A stretch of 7,628 bases of DNA from Aurantimonadaceae bacterium (GTDB taxonomy: Bacteria; Pseudomonadota; Alphaproteobacteria; Rhizobiales; Rhizobiaceae), in the NCBI GenBank assembly GCA_003232595.1, contig QIIJ01000163.1, positions 1-7,628 on the forward strand. Direction: 5' to 3'. The stretch's first letter is position 1. The number at the start of each line of letters is the position of its first letter. The notes under the pieces are model-generated. The model was not told where the DNA came from, did not search any database, and saw only the letters and a list, made by a program, of their open reading frames with translations. Position numbers and translations under genes: made by a program. Positions 1 to 6,135 of this stretch are shown in pieces.

Positions 1-392
1 GGGAGCGGGTGGACGTGATGGTCAAACAATTATTGGAACGCCCGAAAAGTGCCGTTATTCTGTTGGCGGAATGGAAGGGCGAGCTTGTGGGTTTTATTGT
101 CTGCACGCTCAATTCATTTTTGTCAGCCGGTGCAGCGCAGATTGCCCATGTGCAACTGCTCTATATCACCCGCCAGTGGCGGAAATCGATCCAGGGTGGC
201 AAGGCCCTTCTGGCGCTGGTGCGCGCTGCGATCACCTGGTCCAAATCCCGCAACGCAGTAGAAATCCGGGTTGAACTGACGGAGGAAGCAATGAATACAA
301 AATTGTCAAAACTGCTGATGCGATCCGGGTTTCGGGTTGGTGGGGTGAGTTTGGTGCGGGCTTTGACTGCAAAACAAACGAGAAAATCATGA
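1..392 (+). CDS. GNAT-like N-acetyltransferase, 5' end cut off by window edge
   Basis: The frame is open from base 3, so the true start probably lies off the left edge; the GTG at 9 is only the first possible start inside the window. About 129 codons are visible. The pattern fits the core of the GNAT fold: a beta strand (LVGFIVCTL), then a strand ending HVQLLYI, then WRKSIQGGKALLALV, which resembles the acetyl-CoA binding motif A (R/Q-x-x-G-x-G/A) and its helix. A later strand (AVEIRVEL) and a C-terminal helix plus SGFRVGGVSLVRAL match the usual ending. Glycines around the pyrophosphate loop are only partly conserved, so the family is likely but not certain. The substrate is unknown. Its stop overlaps the next start as ATGA (389-392), suggesting translational coupling with the lipoprotein gene. 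Confidence 0.6.
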   Translation, partial: ERVDVMVKQLLERPKSAVILLAEWKGELVGFIVCTLNSFLSAGAAQIAHVQLLYITRQWRKSIQGGKALLALVRAAITWSKSRNAVEIRVELTEEAMNTKLSKLLMRSGFRVGGVSLVRALTAKQTRKS

Positions 393-871
393 AAAATGCA
401 GCTCTATTCCCTGTTTTGCTGTTCCTTCTCGCATCGTGCGCAACATTTGTGACAGCTCCTCCTGCTACTTCATTGAAAGAAGCAAGGAACAAAACCGATG
501 CAGAGCGCCTGTTCTTTGCTATTTATGATTCTCTATATGGAAACCCGGACAAGATTGCTTCCTATTTGATCAAACGCGGATTTATATGCACGCGGCCTAC
601 AGGGAAAGACTCAGATACTCAATACCCTCCCAATGCGTGCTCCTATATGAAATGTCAAAAAGGAATTCGTAAAGATGCTCGGGAGGTTAGTATTGGTTTC
701 AAAAAGTATAGCGAAGAAATTCTCCGCAAAACTCCGGCATTGAGAAAGGTCGAGAAAAGAAGAGCGGATATAATAATTTACACCGGATTGTGCTACACAA
801 TAACCAACGAAAACGAATATGTTCGTGGATTAATTAAAAGAAGTAATCATCTTATTGAGGTGACAGAATGA
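389..871 (+). CDS. Predicted lipoprotein of unknown function, four cysteines in mature part
   Basis: I do not recognise a family. The 160-residue protein starts with a short signal peptide: M1-K2, a hydrophobic run to L14, then the lipobox L14-A15-S16-C17. This predicts signal peptidase II cleavage and lipidation of C17. Residue 18 is Ala rather than Asp, so outer-membrane sorting is the default guess. The mature part is basic and helical-looking. It carries C67, C84, C89 and C135, an even number that could form two disulfides in the periplasm. The gene is AT-richer than psuG, recA and alaS by eye, with more AAA, ATA and TTA codons, which hints at foreign origin. It overlaps both neighbours by ATGA (389-392 and 868-871), so the three genes are probably translated from one message. 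Confidence is high for a lipoprotein gene, nil for function. Confidence 0.7.
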   Translation: MKNAALFPVLLFLLASCATFVTAPPATSLKEARNKTDAERLFFAIYDSLYGNPDKIASYLIKRGFICTRPTGKDSDTQYPPNACSYMKCQKGIRKDAREVSIGFKKYSEEILRKTPALRKVEKRRADIIIYTGLCYTITNENEYVRGLIKRSNHLIEVTE

Positions 872-1101
872 GTAGTGACGGTCTGGTGACAATTTCACTC
901 GTTGAGTATACTATTGCCAAAGTCGTGGACGGAATTCGTATTGGATCGATTTCACATATCGGTATTCGTTGGGAAGGCGATGGATTTGAAGAAGAAATCA
1001 ATTTTGGGTCCATATTAGGTGTAGAATATAGAGCCGCTCCTTCTCCTTCATTTCGCGATAACCTTGGCGGAATTTCCGGGAATTACCGGGAATTACGGTG
1101 A
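868..1101 (+). CDS. Small unknown protein, 3' end formed by a repeat (probably truncated)
   Basis: A 77-codon frame starts at an ATG overlapping the lipoprotein stop (ATGA, 868-871). The product looks beta-rich and acidic in the middle (EGDGFEEEINFGSI), has no signal peptide or membrane segment, and matches no family I know. Codons 68-77 (GISGNYRELR) and the TGA at 1099-1101 are encoded entirely by the 10-bp tandem repeat and the first arm of the inverted repeat. The natural C-terminus was therefore probably lost when the repeat arrived, and the gene may be a 3'-truncated remnant. Coupling to the two upstream genes suggests it was once the third member of a cassette. It could still be expressed as a short protein. 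Confidence 0.5.
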   Translation: MSSDGLVTISLVEYTIAKVVDGIRIGSISHIGIRWEGDGFEEEINFGSILGVEYRAAPSPSFRDNLGGISGNYRELR

Positions 1102-1139
1102 CACTTTACTAAATACACTAAATTGTTACGGTGTCACCG
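1069..1139. repeat. REP-like element: three 10-bp units plus CGGTGACAC inverted repeat
   Basis: Three adjoining 10-bp units are seen: GGAATTTCCG (1069-1078), GGAATTACCG (1079-1088) and GGAATTACGG (1089-1098). Overlapping the last, CGGTGACAC (1096-1104) pairs perfectly with GTGTCACCG (1131-1139) across a 26-base AT-rich loop. The loop itself holds two copies of ACTAAAT (1108-1114, 1117-1123). TTACGGTG also occurs twice in direct orientation (1093-1100, 1126-1133). Such layouts are typical of dispersed REP elements. From memory, GGAATTACGGTGACA-type sequences are often found near IS200-like/RAYT Y1 transposases, but no transposase is in this window. The element supplies the end of the preceding reading frame. 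Confidence 0.65.
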
Positions 1140-1208
1140 AATCTAGCTAGCCAGCCAGGTACTAGCCTGTGTTTTGCGCCCGCCGCCTGCGCTTTGCGTG
1201 ACTGGTAG

Positions 1209-1433
1209 TCAAAATATTGTCTCTGCACCAGGAGTGGAACTATGGCGTTTCATCTTTTGATGGTTACGCTCCATTTTGATTTCTTTCACCCGACTGGGTG
1301 GCAGTGGCTCAATATCATCGATCTCAAAACGGGTAAATTTTCCGACAACCCGTGAAACTTCGCCGACTGCGCTGGCAATGCGCCGGGCCAGCAATATAGC
1401 CACAATAAAAGACAACGATATATGATATCGCAA
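1209..1433 (-). pseudogene. Remnant of a HAMP-domain adenylate/guanylate cyclase-type gene
   Basis: The open frame begins at a TTG only five bases past the psuG stop, with no convincing ribosome binding site. Its 74 codons read as a fragment of a larger protein. Residues about 6-17 are the end of a membrane segment (LSFIVAILLARR). They are followed by a HAMP-like stretch with the pattern usual in class III cyclases of this group: ARRIASAV, then FTRFEIDDIEPLPPSRVKEI, then MERNHQKMKRHSS. The sensor part before it and the cyclase catalytic domain after it are missing. The frame stops at 1209 without an F-x-D-I-x-x-F metal-binding motif, and I found no continuation in the other minus frames down to the repeat at 1139. 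I infer a decayed gene truncated at both ends. Alternatively it could be a chance frame. Confidence 0.5.
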
Positions 1434-1438
1434 TTGGT

Positions 1439-2350
1439 TTACGAGGGTGTCAAAAGTGCAATTGCAATTGCTGCAGCCAGACTCGCATTGTTTTTTATCA
1501 GCGCGATATTCGTTTCCAGGCTTTTTCCGTTGGTCAATTCGAATATTCGGGACAGAAGCCAGGGCGTAACCCGCTTGCCCAGAATGCCGGCCTGATTGGC
1601 CTCCAAGGTTGCCTGGTCTATGAATCCGGTCATTTCAGTTGCCGGTATTTCTGCGCGTTTTGGAACCGGGTTGGCAATCAGCATACCGCCATCCTGCCGG
1701 AGATTTTTTCGCATCAAGGCAAATGAAGCAATGTCATGGGCGCTGTCAAGCCGCAGCGGAGAGGGTATATCGCTCCTGGCTGACCAGAATGCAGGCAGCC
1801 AGTCTGATTGATAAGATACAACCGGCACGCCATAAGTTTCAAGCACTTCAACAGTTTTTTCGCAATCCAGTATGGCCTTTGGTCCTGCTGAAACGACTAT
1901 GACATTGCAATTTGCCAGTTCGTTGAGATCTGCCGAAATATCAAATGTGGTTTCCGCACCTCTGTGAACCCCGCCAATACCGCCGGTGGCAAATACGGAA
2001 ATTCCGGCAAGTTCGGTCGCAATCATTGTGGCTGCCACAGTTGTTGCGCCGGTTTTGCCCATTGCCATCGCGAAGGCCAGATCTGCGCGCGAAAGCTTCA
2101 TGACGTCCGATGATTGTACAAGAGAAACGAGCTGTTCATCATCAAGGCCAATATGCAAGGTGCCTTCGATAACAGCGATTGTGGCCGGTACCACTCCGGC
2201 ATCACGCACCGTTTGTTCCACCTCACGTGCAACCTCGACATTTTGCGGCCAGGGCATGCCATGGGTAATGATGGTTGATTCAAGCGCAACAACCGCCTGG
2301 CGTTTGTCCAGGGCCTGTTTGACATCCGGGTGGATATTCAACGCAAACAT
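1439..2350 (-). CDS. psuG: Pseudouridine-5'-phosphate glycosidase
   Basis: PsuG cleaves the C-C glycosidic bond of pseudouridine 5'-phosphate to uracil and ribose 5-phosphate; the reaction is reversible and metal-dependent. The 303 residues are near the family length (about 300-312). The hallmark N-terminal block is present (VALESTIITHGMPWPQN, residues 20-36), as are MKLSRADL (84-91), GGIGGVHRGAETTFDISADL (123-142) and SAGPKAILD (154-162). By alignment from memory with E. coli YeiN, E24, K85, D141 and K158 correspond to E31, K93, D149 and catalytic K166, so the active site looks intact. The ATG at 2348-2350 has AAGGA ten bases upstream (2361-2365, minus strand). It lies 27 bases after the kinase stop, so both genes form one operon. 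No terminator is obvious downstream. Confidence 0.96.
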   Translation of the reverse strand: MFALNIHPDVKQALDKRQAVVALESTIITHGMPWPQNVEVAREVEQTVRDAGVVPATIAVIEGTLHIGLDDEQLVSLVQSSDVMKLSRADLAFAMAMGKTGATTVAATMIATELAGISVFATGGIGGVHRGAETTFDISADLNELANCNVIVVSAGPKAILDCEKTVEVLETYGVPVVSYQSDWLPAFWSARSDIPSPLRLDSAHDIASFALMRKNLRQDGGMLIANPVPKRAEIPATEMTGFIDQATLEANQAGILGKRVTPWLLSRIFELTNGKSLETNIALIKNNASLAAAIAIALLTPS

Positions 2351-2377
2351 TGTGTGTCTATCCTTAAGGCGAGAGAA

Positions 2378-3274
2378 TCAACCAGGCCATGGCCCCTGAG
2401 CCTTTAACACTTTTCCGGCTGCCGCAATGCCATTGCCTATTGCTTTGTTGAATGGAACTCCACGCAAGAATGCTGCCAGAATCCCCCCGGCGAGCGCATC
2501 CCCTGCACCGGTAACATCGACTATTTCATTTAGTTCCGGGACCGATATTTCACCTGTCGCTCCATTTTCCCAGTACAACACAGGGTGATTGCCATTGCTG
2601 ATAATTCCGCGCGGCGCAGCTGTTGCGGCCAGCATTTTTGCGAGTGTTTCCGGTGAATTCACGGAAATTTGCAGATCCAGTATTGCAGCTGCTTCCGCAA
2701 CATTACAAAACAATATGTCCAACTCATTCAGCATTGATCGTAGTTTGGTGGCTTTAGATGGTGAGACACTTGTTACGCAATGAACACTGTCGGGAAACTT
2801 TGCCCAAATCATCGCAAGAGTAGATTGGGGAATATTGGTATCGCAGAAAACTGCAGTGGGCTTTGCCGCCAGTTCGGTTTCAAGTGCGGCTTTCGCTCTT
2901 GGCACATCAAAAAGGTCATGAATTTTCATGTCGTTGCAGGCAATTTTTAACGATCCGTCAGGCTCCAGCATGGAAATATAGCGTCCGGTAGAGGCCCCTT
3001 TGATGGTCACCAGATTGTTTGATATTTTCTCATTCCCCAACGCCTGACAGATTGTTTTTTGGCCAACATCATCGCCCACAGGCCCACAAAAAGATGTAGA
3101 TACATCAAAGGAAGTCAAAACGCGGGCTGTATTGAATGCAGCTCCGCCAGTCATTGTGGTAATATTACCAATATTGGATATTGTATCTTTGGAAGGTGCA
3201 TCAAATGCGCAGCGAATATCAATATTCGCCGCCCCAACACACAAAACTTTGATACTGGATTGTGGCCGGCTCAA
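2378..3274 (-). CDS. psuK: PfkB-family sugar kinase, probable pseudouridine kinase
   Basis: This ribokinase/PfkB-fold protein has 298 residues, usual for the family. Visible signatures are the N-terminal strand VLCVGAANIDI (10-20), the substrate-binding block TGGAAFNTARVL (42-53), GPVGDDVG (64-71), FCNVAEAAAIL (189-199), and the anion hole/catalytic motif DVTGAGDALAGG (253-264) with D259 as general base. Its position directly upstream of psuG makes pseudouridine kinase (pseudouridine + ATP to pseudouridine 5'-phosphate) the best assignment; sequence alone would only say PfkB carbohydrate kinase. The start chosen is TTG at 3272-3274, because the fold begins nine residues later and no in-frame ATG or GTG fits. 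A weak GGA lies eight bases upstream. No pseudouridine transporter is visible in the window. Confidence 0.82.
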   Translation of the reverse strand: MSRPQSSIKVLCVGAANIDIRCAFDAPSKDTISNIGNITTMTGGAAFNTARVLTSFDVSTSFCGPVGDDVGQKTICQALGNEKISNNLVTIKGASTGRYISMLEPDGSLKIACNDMKIHDLFDVPRAKAALETELAAKPTAVFCDTNIPQSTLAMIWAKFPDSVHCVTSVSPSKATKLRSMLNELDILFCNVAEAAAILDLQISVNSPETLAKMLAATAAPRGIISNGNHPVLYWENGATGEISVPELNEIVDVTGAGDALAGGILAAFLRGVPFNKAIGNGIAAAGKVLKAQGPWPG

Positions 3275-3340
3275 GTTGGAGTTCCAAACAGTTGCACAAT
3301 ATTCATAGTTTGGTATCTCCCAAATTGCGGTAACGCAAGT

Positions 3341-3369
3341 TCATTTGCGAAATTCTCCAAGGCTGTCAA
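3341..3369 (-). promoter_or_regulatory. Possible psuKG promoter
   Basis: On the minus strand a perfect TTGACA (-35) occupies 3369-3364. At 17-18 bases spacing the best -10 is only AAATGA/AATGAA (about 3346-3340), a poor match to TATAAT. The position, about 90 bases upstream of the kinase TTG, is sensible. No operator was recognised. Rating is low because of the weak -10. Confidence 0.35.
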
Positions 3370-3429
3370 ATCGCCACTCTGGACTATTTCGGCATGATAG
3401 TTTAGCGAAGCTCAGCTTTAGGAGGTTCC

Positions 3430-4473
3430 ATGAAGATCATTGTTACGGGTGGTGCCGGGTTCATCGGCTCGGCGGTTATCAGGCGGCTGATAGGTGATGG
3501 CCACACAGTGCTTAATCTGGACAATCTGACTTACGCGGGCAACCTGAAAAGTGTCGCCAGTGTTTCTGGCCACGAGAATTATCGTTATATACGAGCAGAT
3601 ATTTGCAGCGGTCGCGCGATATCAACTGCAATCAATGAATTTAACCCGCAAGCCATCATGCATCTTGCCGCCGAATCGCATGTTGATCAGTCGATTGAAA
3701 AACCATTTGTATTTGTCCAGACCAATGTGGTTGGTACTGCGGTTTTGCTCGAGGCGGCCTATGAATACTGGGATAAACTTCCCGGTCCGGCAAAGGAGGA
3801 GTTCCGGTTTATTCATGTTTCGACCGATGAAGTGTTTGGCGAGCTTGGGCCCACCGGCGAATTCACCGAGGACAGTCCTTATCGTCCCAGTTCGCCCTAT
3901 TCAGCCAGCAAGGCAGCCTCTGACCACTTTGCACGGGCATGGAACTGCACATTTGGCCTGCCAGTGATCGTAACAAATTGCTCAAATAACATAGGGCCGT
4001 TTCAGTATCCTGAAAAACTGGTTCCCTCAGCGATCAGAACCGCGCTTGCAGGTGATGATATCAAAGTCTTTGGCGACGGCACCAATATTCGTGACTGGCT
4101 GTTTGTTGATGATCATGTTGACGGGCTTGTTTTGACACTGACAAAAGGCAGGCCCGGAAGGTCATACAATTTTGGCGGTGATAGTGAATGCGCCAATATT
4201 GATCTGGTCAATATGATTTGCGACAAGCTGGATGTGATGAAACCGAACCCCGGTGGAAATCCATACAGGAACCAGGTCTGTTTTGTCGATGATCGTCCAG
4301 GTCATGACTTTCGTTATGCTATTAACTCCAGCCGGGCTATTGACGAACTTGGGTGGCGGGCAGAAGAAACGCTTAATTCAGCACTTGAAAAGACACTGAA
4401 CTGGTATCTGGAAAACCCGGATTGGCTACAGTTTAGTGATTCATACGGCAATAGAATTGGCATGCCTTATTGA
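3430..4473 (+). CDS. rfbB: dTDP-glucose 4,6-dehydratase
   Basis: RfbB (RmlB) is an NAD-dependent extended short-chain dehydrogenase that converts dTDP-glucose to dTDP-4-keto-6-deoxyglucose. This is the second step toward dTDP-L-rhamnose and related deoxysugars of surface polysaccharides; it acts in the cytoplasm. At 347 residues it is full length. Seen are the Rossmann motif G7-x-x-G10-x-x-G13, the AAESHVD block (80-86), the catalytic triplet T132-D133-E134, Y157-x3-K161 (YSASK), SNNIGPFQYPEKLVP (185-199) in place of the usual SNNYGPYQFPEKLIP, and RDWLFVDDHVDG (221-232). All catalytic residues are present. A strong AGGAGG (3420-3425) lies only four bases before ATG. Unusually, rfbA, rfbC and rfbD are not adjacent: the gene stands alone between psuKG and recA, so its partners must be elsewhere or it serves another deoxysugar route. 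Confidence 0.95.
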   Translation: MKIIVTGGAGFIGSAVIRRLIGDGHTVLNLDNLTYAGNLKSVASVSGHENYRYIRADICSGRAISTAINEFNPQAIMHLAAESHVDQSIEKPFVFVQTNVVGTAVLLEAAYEYWDKLPGPAKEEFRFIHVSTDEVFGELGPTGEFTEDSPYRPSSPYSASKAASDHFARAWNCTFGLPVIVTNCSNNIGPFQYPEKLVPSAIRTALAGDDIKVFGDGTNIRDWLFVDDHVDGLVLTLTKGRPGRSYNFGGDSECANIDLVNMICDKLDVMKPNPGGNPYRNQVCFVDDRPGHDFRYAINSSRAIDELGWRAEETLNSALEKTLNWYLENPDWLQFSDSYGNRIGMPY

Positions 4474-4560
4474 TTGCACCAGAAGGATGGTATTTGTGTG
4501 TGACCAGCGATTCTGTACTACAGGCACCGGGTGCGAAATTTAGACCGTTAGTGTCCGATT

Positions 4561-4585
4561 GAAAAGTCTCCAGAAGAGACTTTTC
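4561..4585. repeat. Perfect 10-bp hairpin, possible rfbB terminator
   Basis: GAAAAGTCTC (4561-4570) and GAGACTTTTC (4576-4585) are perfect inverted copies around the five-base loop CAGAA. The 3' arm contains TTTT but is not followed by a T-run, and the stem is only 40% GC. It is therefore a marginal intrinsic terminator for rfbB, although it has terminator shape on both strands. It may equally be part of the same repeat element as the 27-bp palindrome that starts ten bases later. Confidence 0.5.
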
Positions 4586-4595
4586 GACGTCAATT

Positions 4596-4666
4596 CCGCC
4601 CTCTCCCCCGGCCCAACCACCCCACAGGGTACCGTTATCGGGTGGTTGGGCCGGGGGAGAGGGCGG
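4596..4666. repeat. Perfect 27-bp GC-rich inverted repeat with 17-base loop
   Basis: The arms 4596-4622 and 4640-4666 are exact reverse complements over 27 bases. The left arm begins CCGCCCTCTCCCCCGG and the right arm ends CCGGGGGAGAGGGCGG; the loop is 4623-4639 and contains GGTACC. The strong purine/pyrimidine strand bias and GC content contrast with the AT-rich DNA on both sides. A transcript would fold into a very stable hairpin, insulating recA from rfbB readthrough, but there is no T-tract on either side. It looks like a dispersed palindromic (REP/MITE-like) element. GGCACCGG occurs at 4523-4530 and again at 4666-4673, bracketing the two hairpins. Confidence 0.85.
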
Positions 4667-4709
4667 GCACCGGACTTTTAAATCAGGCTCTTAAAGGCGG
4701 GGTAACGAA

Positions 4710-4724
4710 GAACGATATAAGAAC
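4710..4724. promoter_or_regulatory. LexA operator (SOS box) of recA
   Basis: GAAC-GATATAA-GAAC is an exact match to the alphaproteobacterial LexA direct-repeat operator GAAC-N7-GAAC (reverse complement GTTC-N7-GTTC), known from Rhodobacter, Sinorhizobium and Caulobacter recA. It ends 116 bases before the recA start. GTAAC (4702-4706) and GTTAC (4728-4732) form a dyad exactly centred on the box (midpoint 4717). LexA binding here should repress recA until RecA filaments trigger LexA self-cleavage after DNA damage. Confidence 0.82.
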
Positions 4725-4754
4725 AAAGTTACTATGGCGTGTATTTTCAATAAC

Positions 4755-4789
4755 TTATGAACCTTTACAAAATAGAACATATAGAGTAC
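4755..4789 (+). promoter_or_regulatory. recA: Possible recA promoter -10 with degenerate second LexA half-match
   Basis: TATAGA at 4780-4785 matches four of six -10 bases. The nearest -35-like hexamer is TTATGA (4755-4760) with a long 19-base spacer. Overlapping it, GAAC-ATATAGA-GTAC (4775-4789) differs from the LexA consensus by one base. Either signal is weak alone; together they make this the likeliest core promoter or secondary operator between the SOS box and recA. Confidence 0.35.
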
Positions 4790-4840
4790 AAATATTCCTC
4801 ATTGCAAGGGCATGCGGCCCGTGAAATAAGGAGTAAGTAA

Positions 4841-5947
4841 ATGGCGCAATCTGCACTGAGACTGGTTGAGGGAAATTCCGTGGATAAATCCAAGGCGCTG
4901 GACGCGGCGCTTTCACAAATTGAGCGGGCCTTTGGCAAAGGCTCCATTATGCGGCTTGGGGCTAATGACAAGGTCGTCGAGGTCGAGTCGATTCCGACCG
5001 GATGTCTTAGTCTGGATATAGCGCTCGGAATTGGCGGATTGCCAAGAGGGCGCGTTGTTGAAATTTACGGACCTGAATCGTCCGGCAAAACAACCATGGC
5101 ATTGCATGTAATTGCCGAGGCCCAGAAAAAGGGCGGCATTTGTGCATTTGTTGATGCAGAACATGCACTTGATCCTGTTTACGCCCGTAAACTTGGTATT
5201 GATCTTGAAAACCTTTTGATTTCGCAGCCAGACACAGGCGAGCAGGGATTGGAAATTACTGATACGCTGGTGCGCTCTGGTGCATGCGATATACTTGTAA
5301 TTGATTCAGTTGCAGCCCTTACACCGCGGGCTGAAATCGAGGGAGACATGGGTGATTCTCTGCCCGGTTTGCAGGCTCGTTTAATGAGCCAGGCCCTGCG
5401 CAAGCTGACGGCGTCGATATCCCGCTCCAATACCATGGTTATCTTCATCAACCAGATCCGCATGAAGATCGGGGTTATGTTTGGATCGCCTGAAACCACC
5501 ACCGGTGGTAATGCACTGAAATTCTACGCATCTGTCCGCCTTGACATACGCCGTATTGGCGCAGTCAAGGACCGTGACGAAGTGGTTGGCAACCAGACCC
5601 GTATCAAGGTTGTAAAAAACAAGTTGGCGCCTCCCTTCAAGCAGGTTGAGTTCGATATCATGTATGGCGAGGGCGTTTCGCGTACAGGCGAGTTGATAGA
5701 CCTTGGGGTTACTGCGGGAATTGTAGAAAAATCCGGTTCATGGTTCTCCTATGACAGCCAGCGGCTGGGGCAGGGGCGGGAAAATGCCAAGAACTTTCTG
5801 AAAGAAAACCCGGATGTTGCCAATGAGATAGAATTGGCAATCAGACAGAATGCCGGACTGATTGGTGACAAAATGCTGGATGGGCCTACCAGACAAGATG
5901 AAGAGGGCATTGATCCGGAACTGGAGGCTTCATCCGGTTCAAAATAG
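4841..5947 (+). CDS. recA: Recombinase A (RecA)
   Basis: RecA forms ATP-dependent filaments on single-stranded DNA, pairs homologous strands, and stimulates LexA self-cleavage in the SOS response. The 368 residues include an 11-residue N-terminal extension relative to E. coli, with LRLVE...SVDKSKALDAALSQIE typical of alphaproteobacteria. Walker A is G77-P78-E79-S80-S81-G82-K83-T84; E107 is the catalytic glutamate; Walker B is ILVIDS (151-156, D155). Loop L1 spans about 167-174, and loop L2 with NQIRMKIGVMFGSPETTTGG runs 204-223, including the sensor Q205. The C-terminal tail is acidic (QDEEGIDPELE). All functional residues are intact. AAGGAG (4828-4833) lies seven bases before ATG. It is transcribed alone, with a LexA box upstream and an intrinsic terminator downstream. 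Confidence 0.99.
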   Translation: MAQSALRLVEGNSVDKSKALDAALSQIERAFGKGSIMRLGANDKVVEVESIPTGCLSLDIALGIGGLPRGRVVEIYGPESSGKTTMALHVIAEAQKKGGICAFVDAEHALDPVYARKLGIDLENLLISQPDTGEQGLEITDTLVRSGACDILVIDSVAALTPRAEIEGDMGDSLPGLQARLMSQALRKLTASISRSNTMVIFINQIRMKIGVMFGSPETTTGGNALKFYASVRLDIRRIGAVKDRDEVVGNQTRIKVVKNKLAPPFKQVEFDIMYGEGVSRTGELIDLGVTAGIVEKSGSWFSYDSQRLGQGRENAKNFLKENPDVANEIELAIRQNAGLIGDKMLDGPTRQDEEGIDPELEASSGSK

Positions 5948-5973
5948 CTACTTGAACGGCTTGTTTTTTTGCA

Positions 5974-6006
5974 AAGGGCTGCACCCAATCAGGTGCGGCC
6001 TTTATT
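5974..6006 (+). terminator. Intrinsic terminator of recA
   Basis: Bases 5974-5985 (AAGGGCTGCACC) pair with 5992-6003 (GGTGCGGCCTTT) around the loop CAATCA: 12 pairs including two G-T. The stem's 3' end runs into TTTATT. It starts 26 bases after the recA stop, and a run of seven T's at 5964-5970 precedes it. Confidence 0.85.
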
Positions 6007-6106
6007 GTTCTGTCTGAGTTGCAACCATTCACCTATCGGAATTAATCAAAGAGCAATTGTAGTGCTGGACAGTGACTTAAGGCCCCGTTACAAGTCGGGC
6101 CAGTAG

Positions 6107-6135
6107 TTGACAAATCCTCGATAAATGGTGATGGA
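6107..6135 (+). promoter_or_regulatory. Possible alaS promoter
   Basis: A perfect TTGACA (-35) lies at 6107-6112. No good -10 follows: at 17 bases spacing the hexamer is GATGGA (6130-6135). The recA terminator upstream means alaS needs its own promoter in 6007-6182, and this is the best candidate seen. Just upstream, GGCCC (6081-6085) and GGGCC (6097-6101) form a small dyad. Confidence 0.35.

Noticed and set aside
1069..1139. CRISPR array
   Set aside because: The 10-bp units are contiguous without unique spacers, and no cas gene is present.
1986..2399. 137-codon plus-strand frame opposite psuG
   Set aside because: It mirrors the highly conserved psuG coding strand, and its Ala/Ser/Thr-rich composition is that of a shadow frame.
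3059..3397. 112-codon plus-strand frame opposite psuK and its leader
   Set aside because: It is antisense to the conserved PfkB N-terminal motifs, rich in Cys and Ile runs unlike a real protein, and without a family signature.
4775..4789. Second full LexA box upstream of recA
   Set aside because: GAAC-N7-GTAC departs from consensus by one base, so it is kept only as a weak overlap with a possible -10, not as an independent SOS box.
4642..4824. 60-codon plus-strand frame starting in the right arm of the 27-bp inverted repeat
   Set aside because: It begins inside the palindrome, runs through the LexA box and recA promoter region, has no ribosome binding site and no recognisable protein features.
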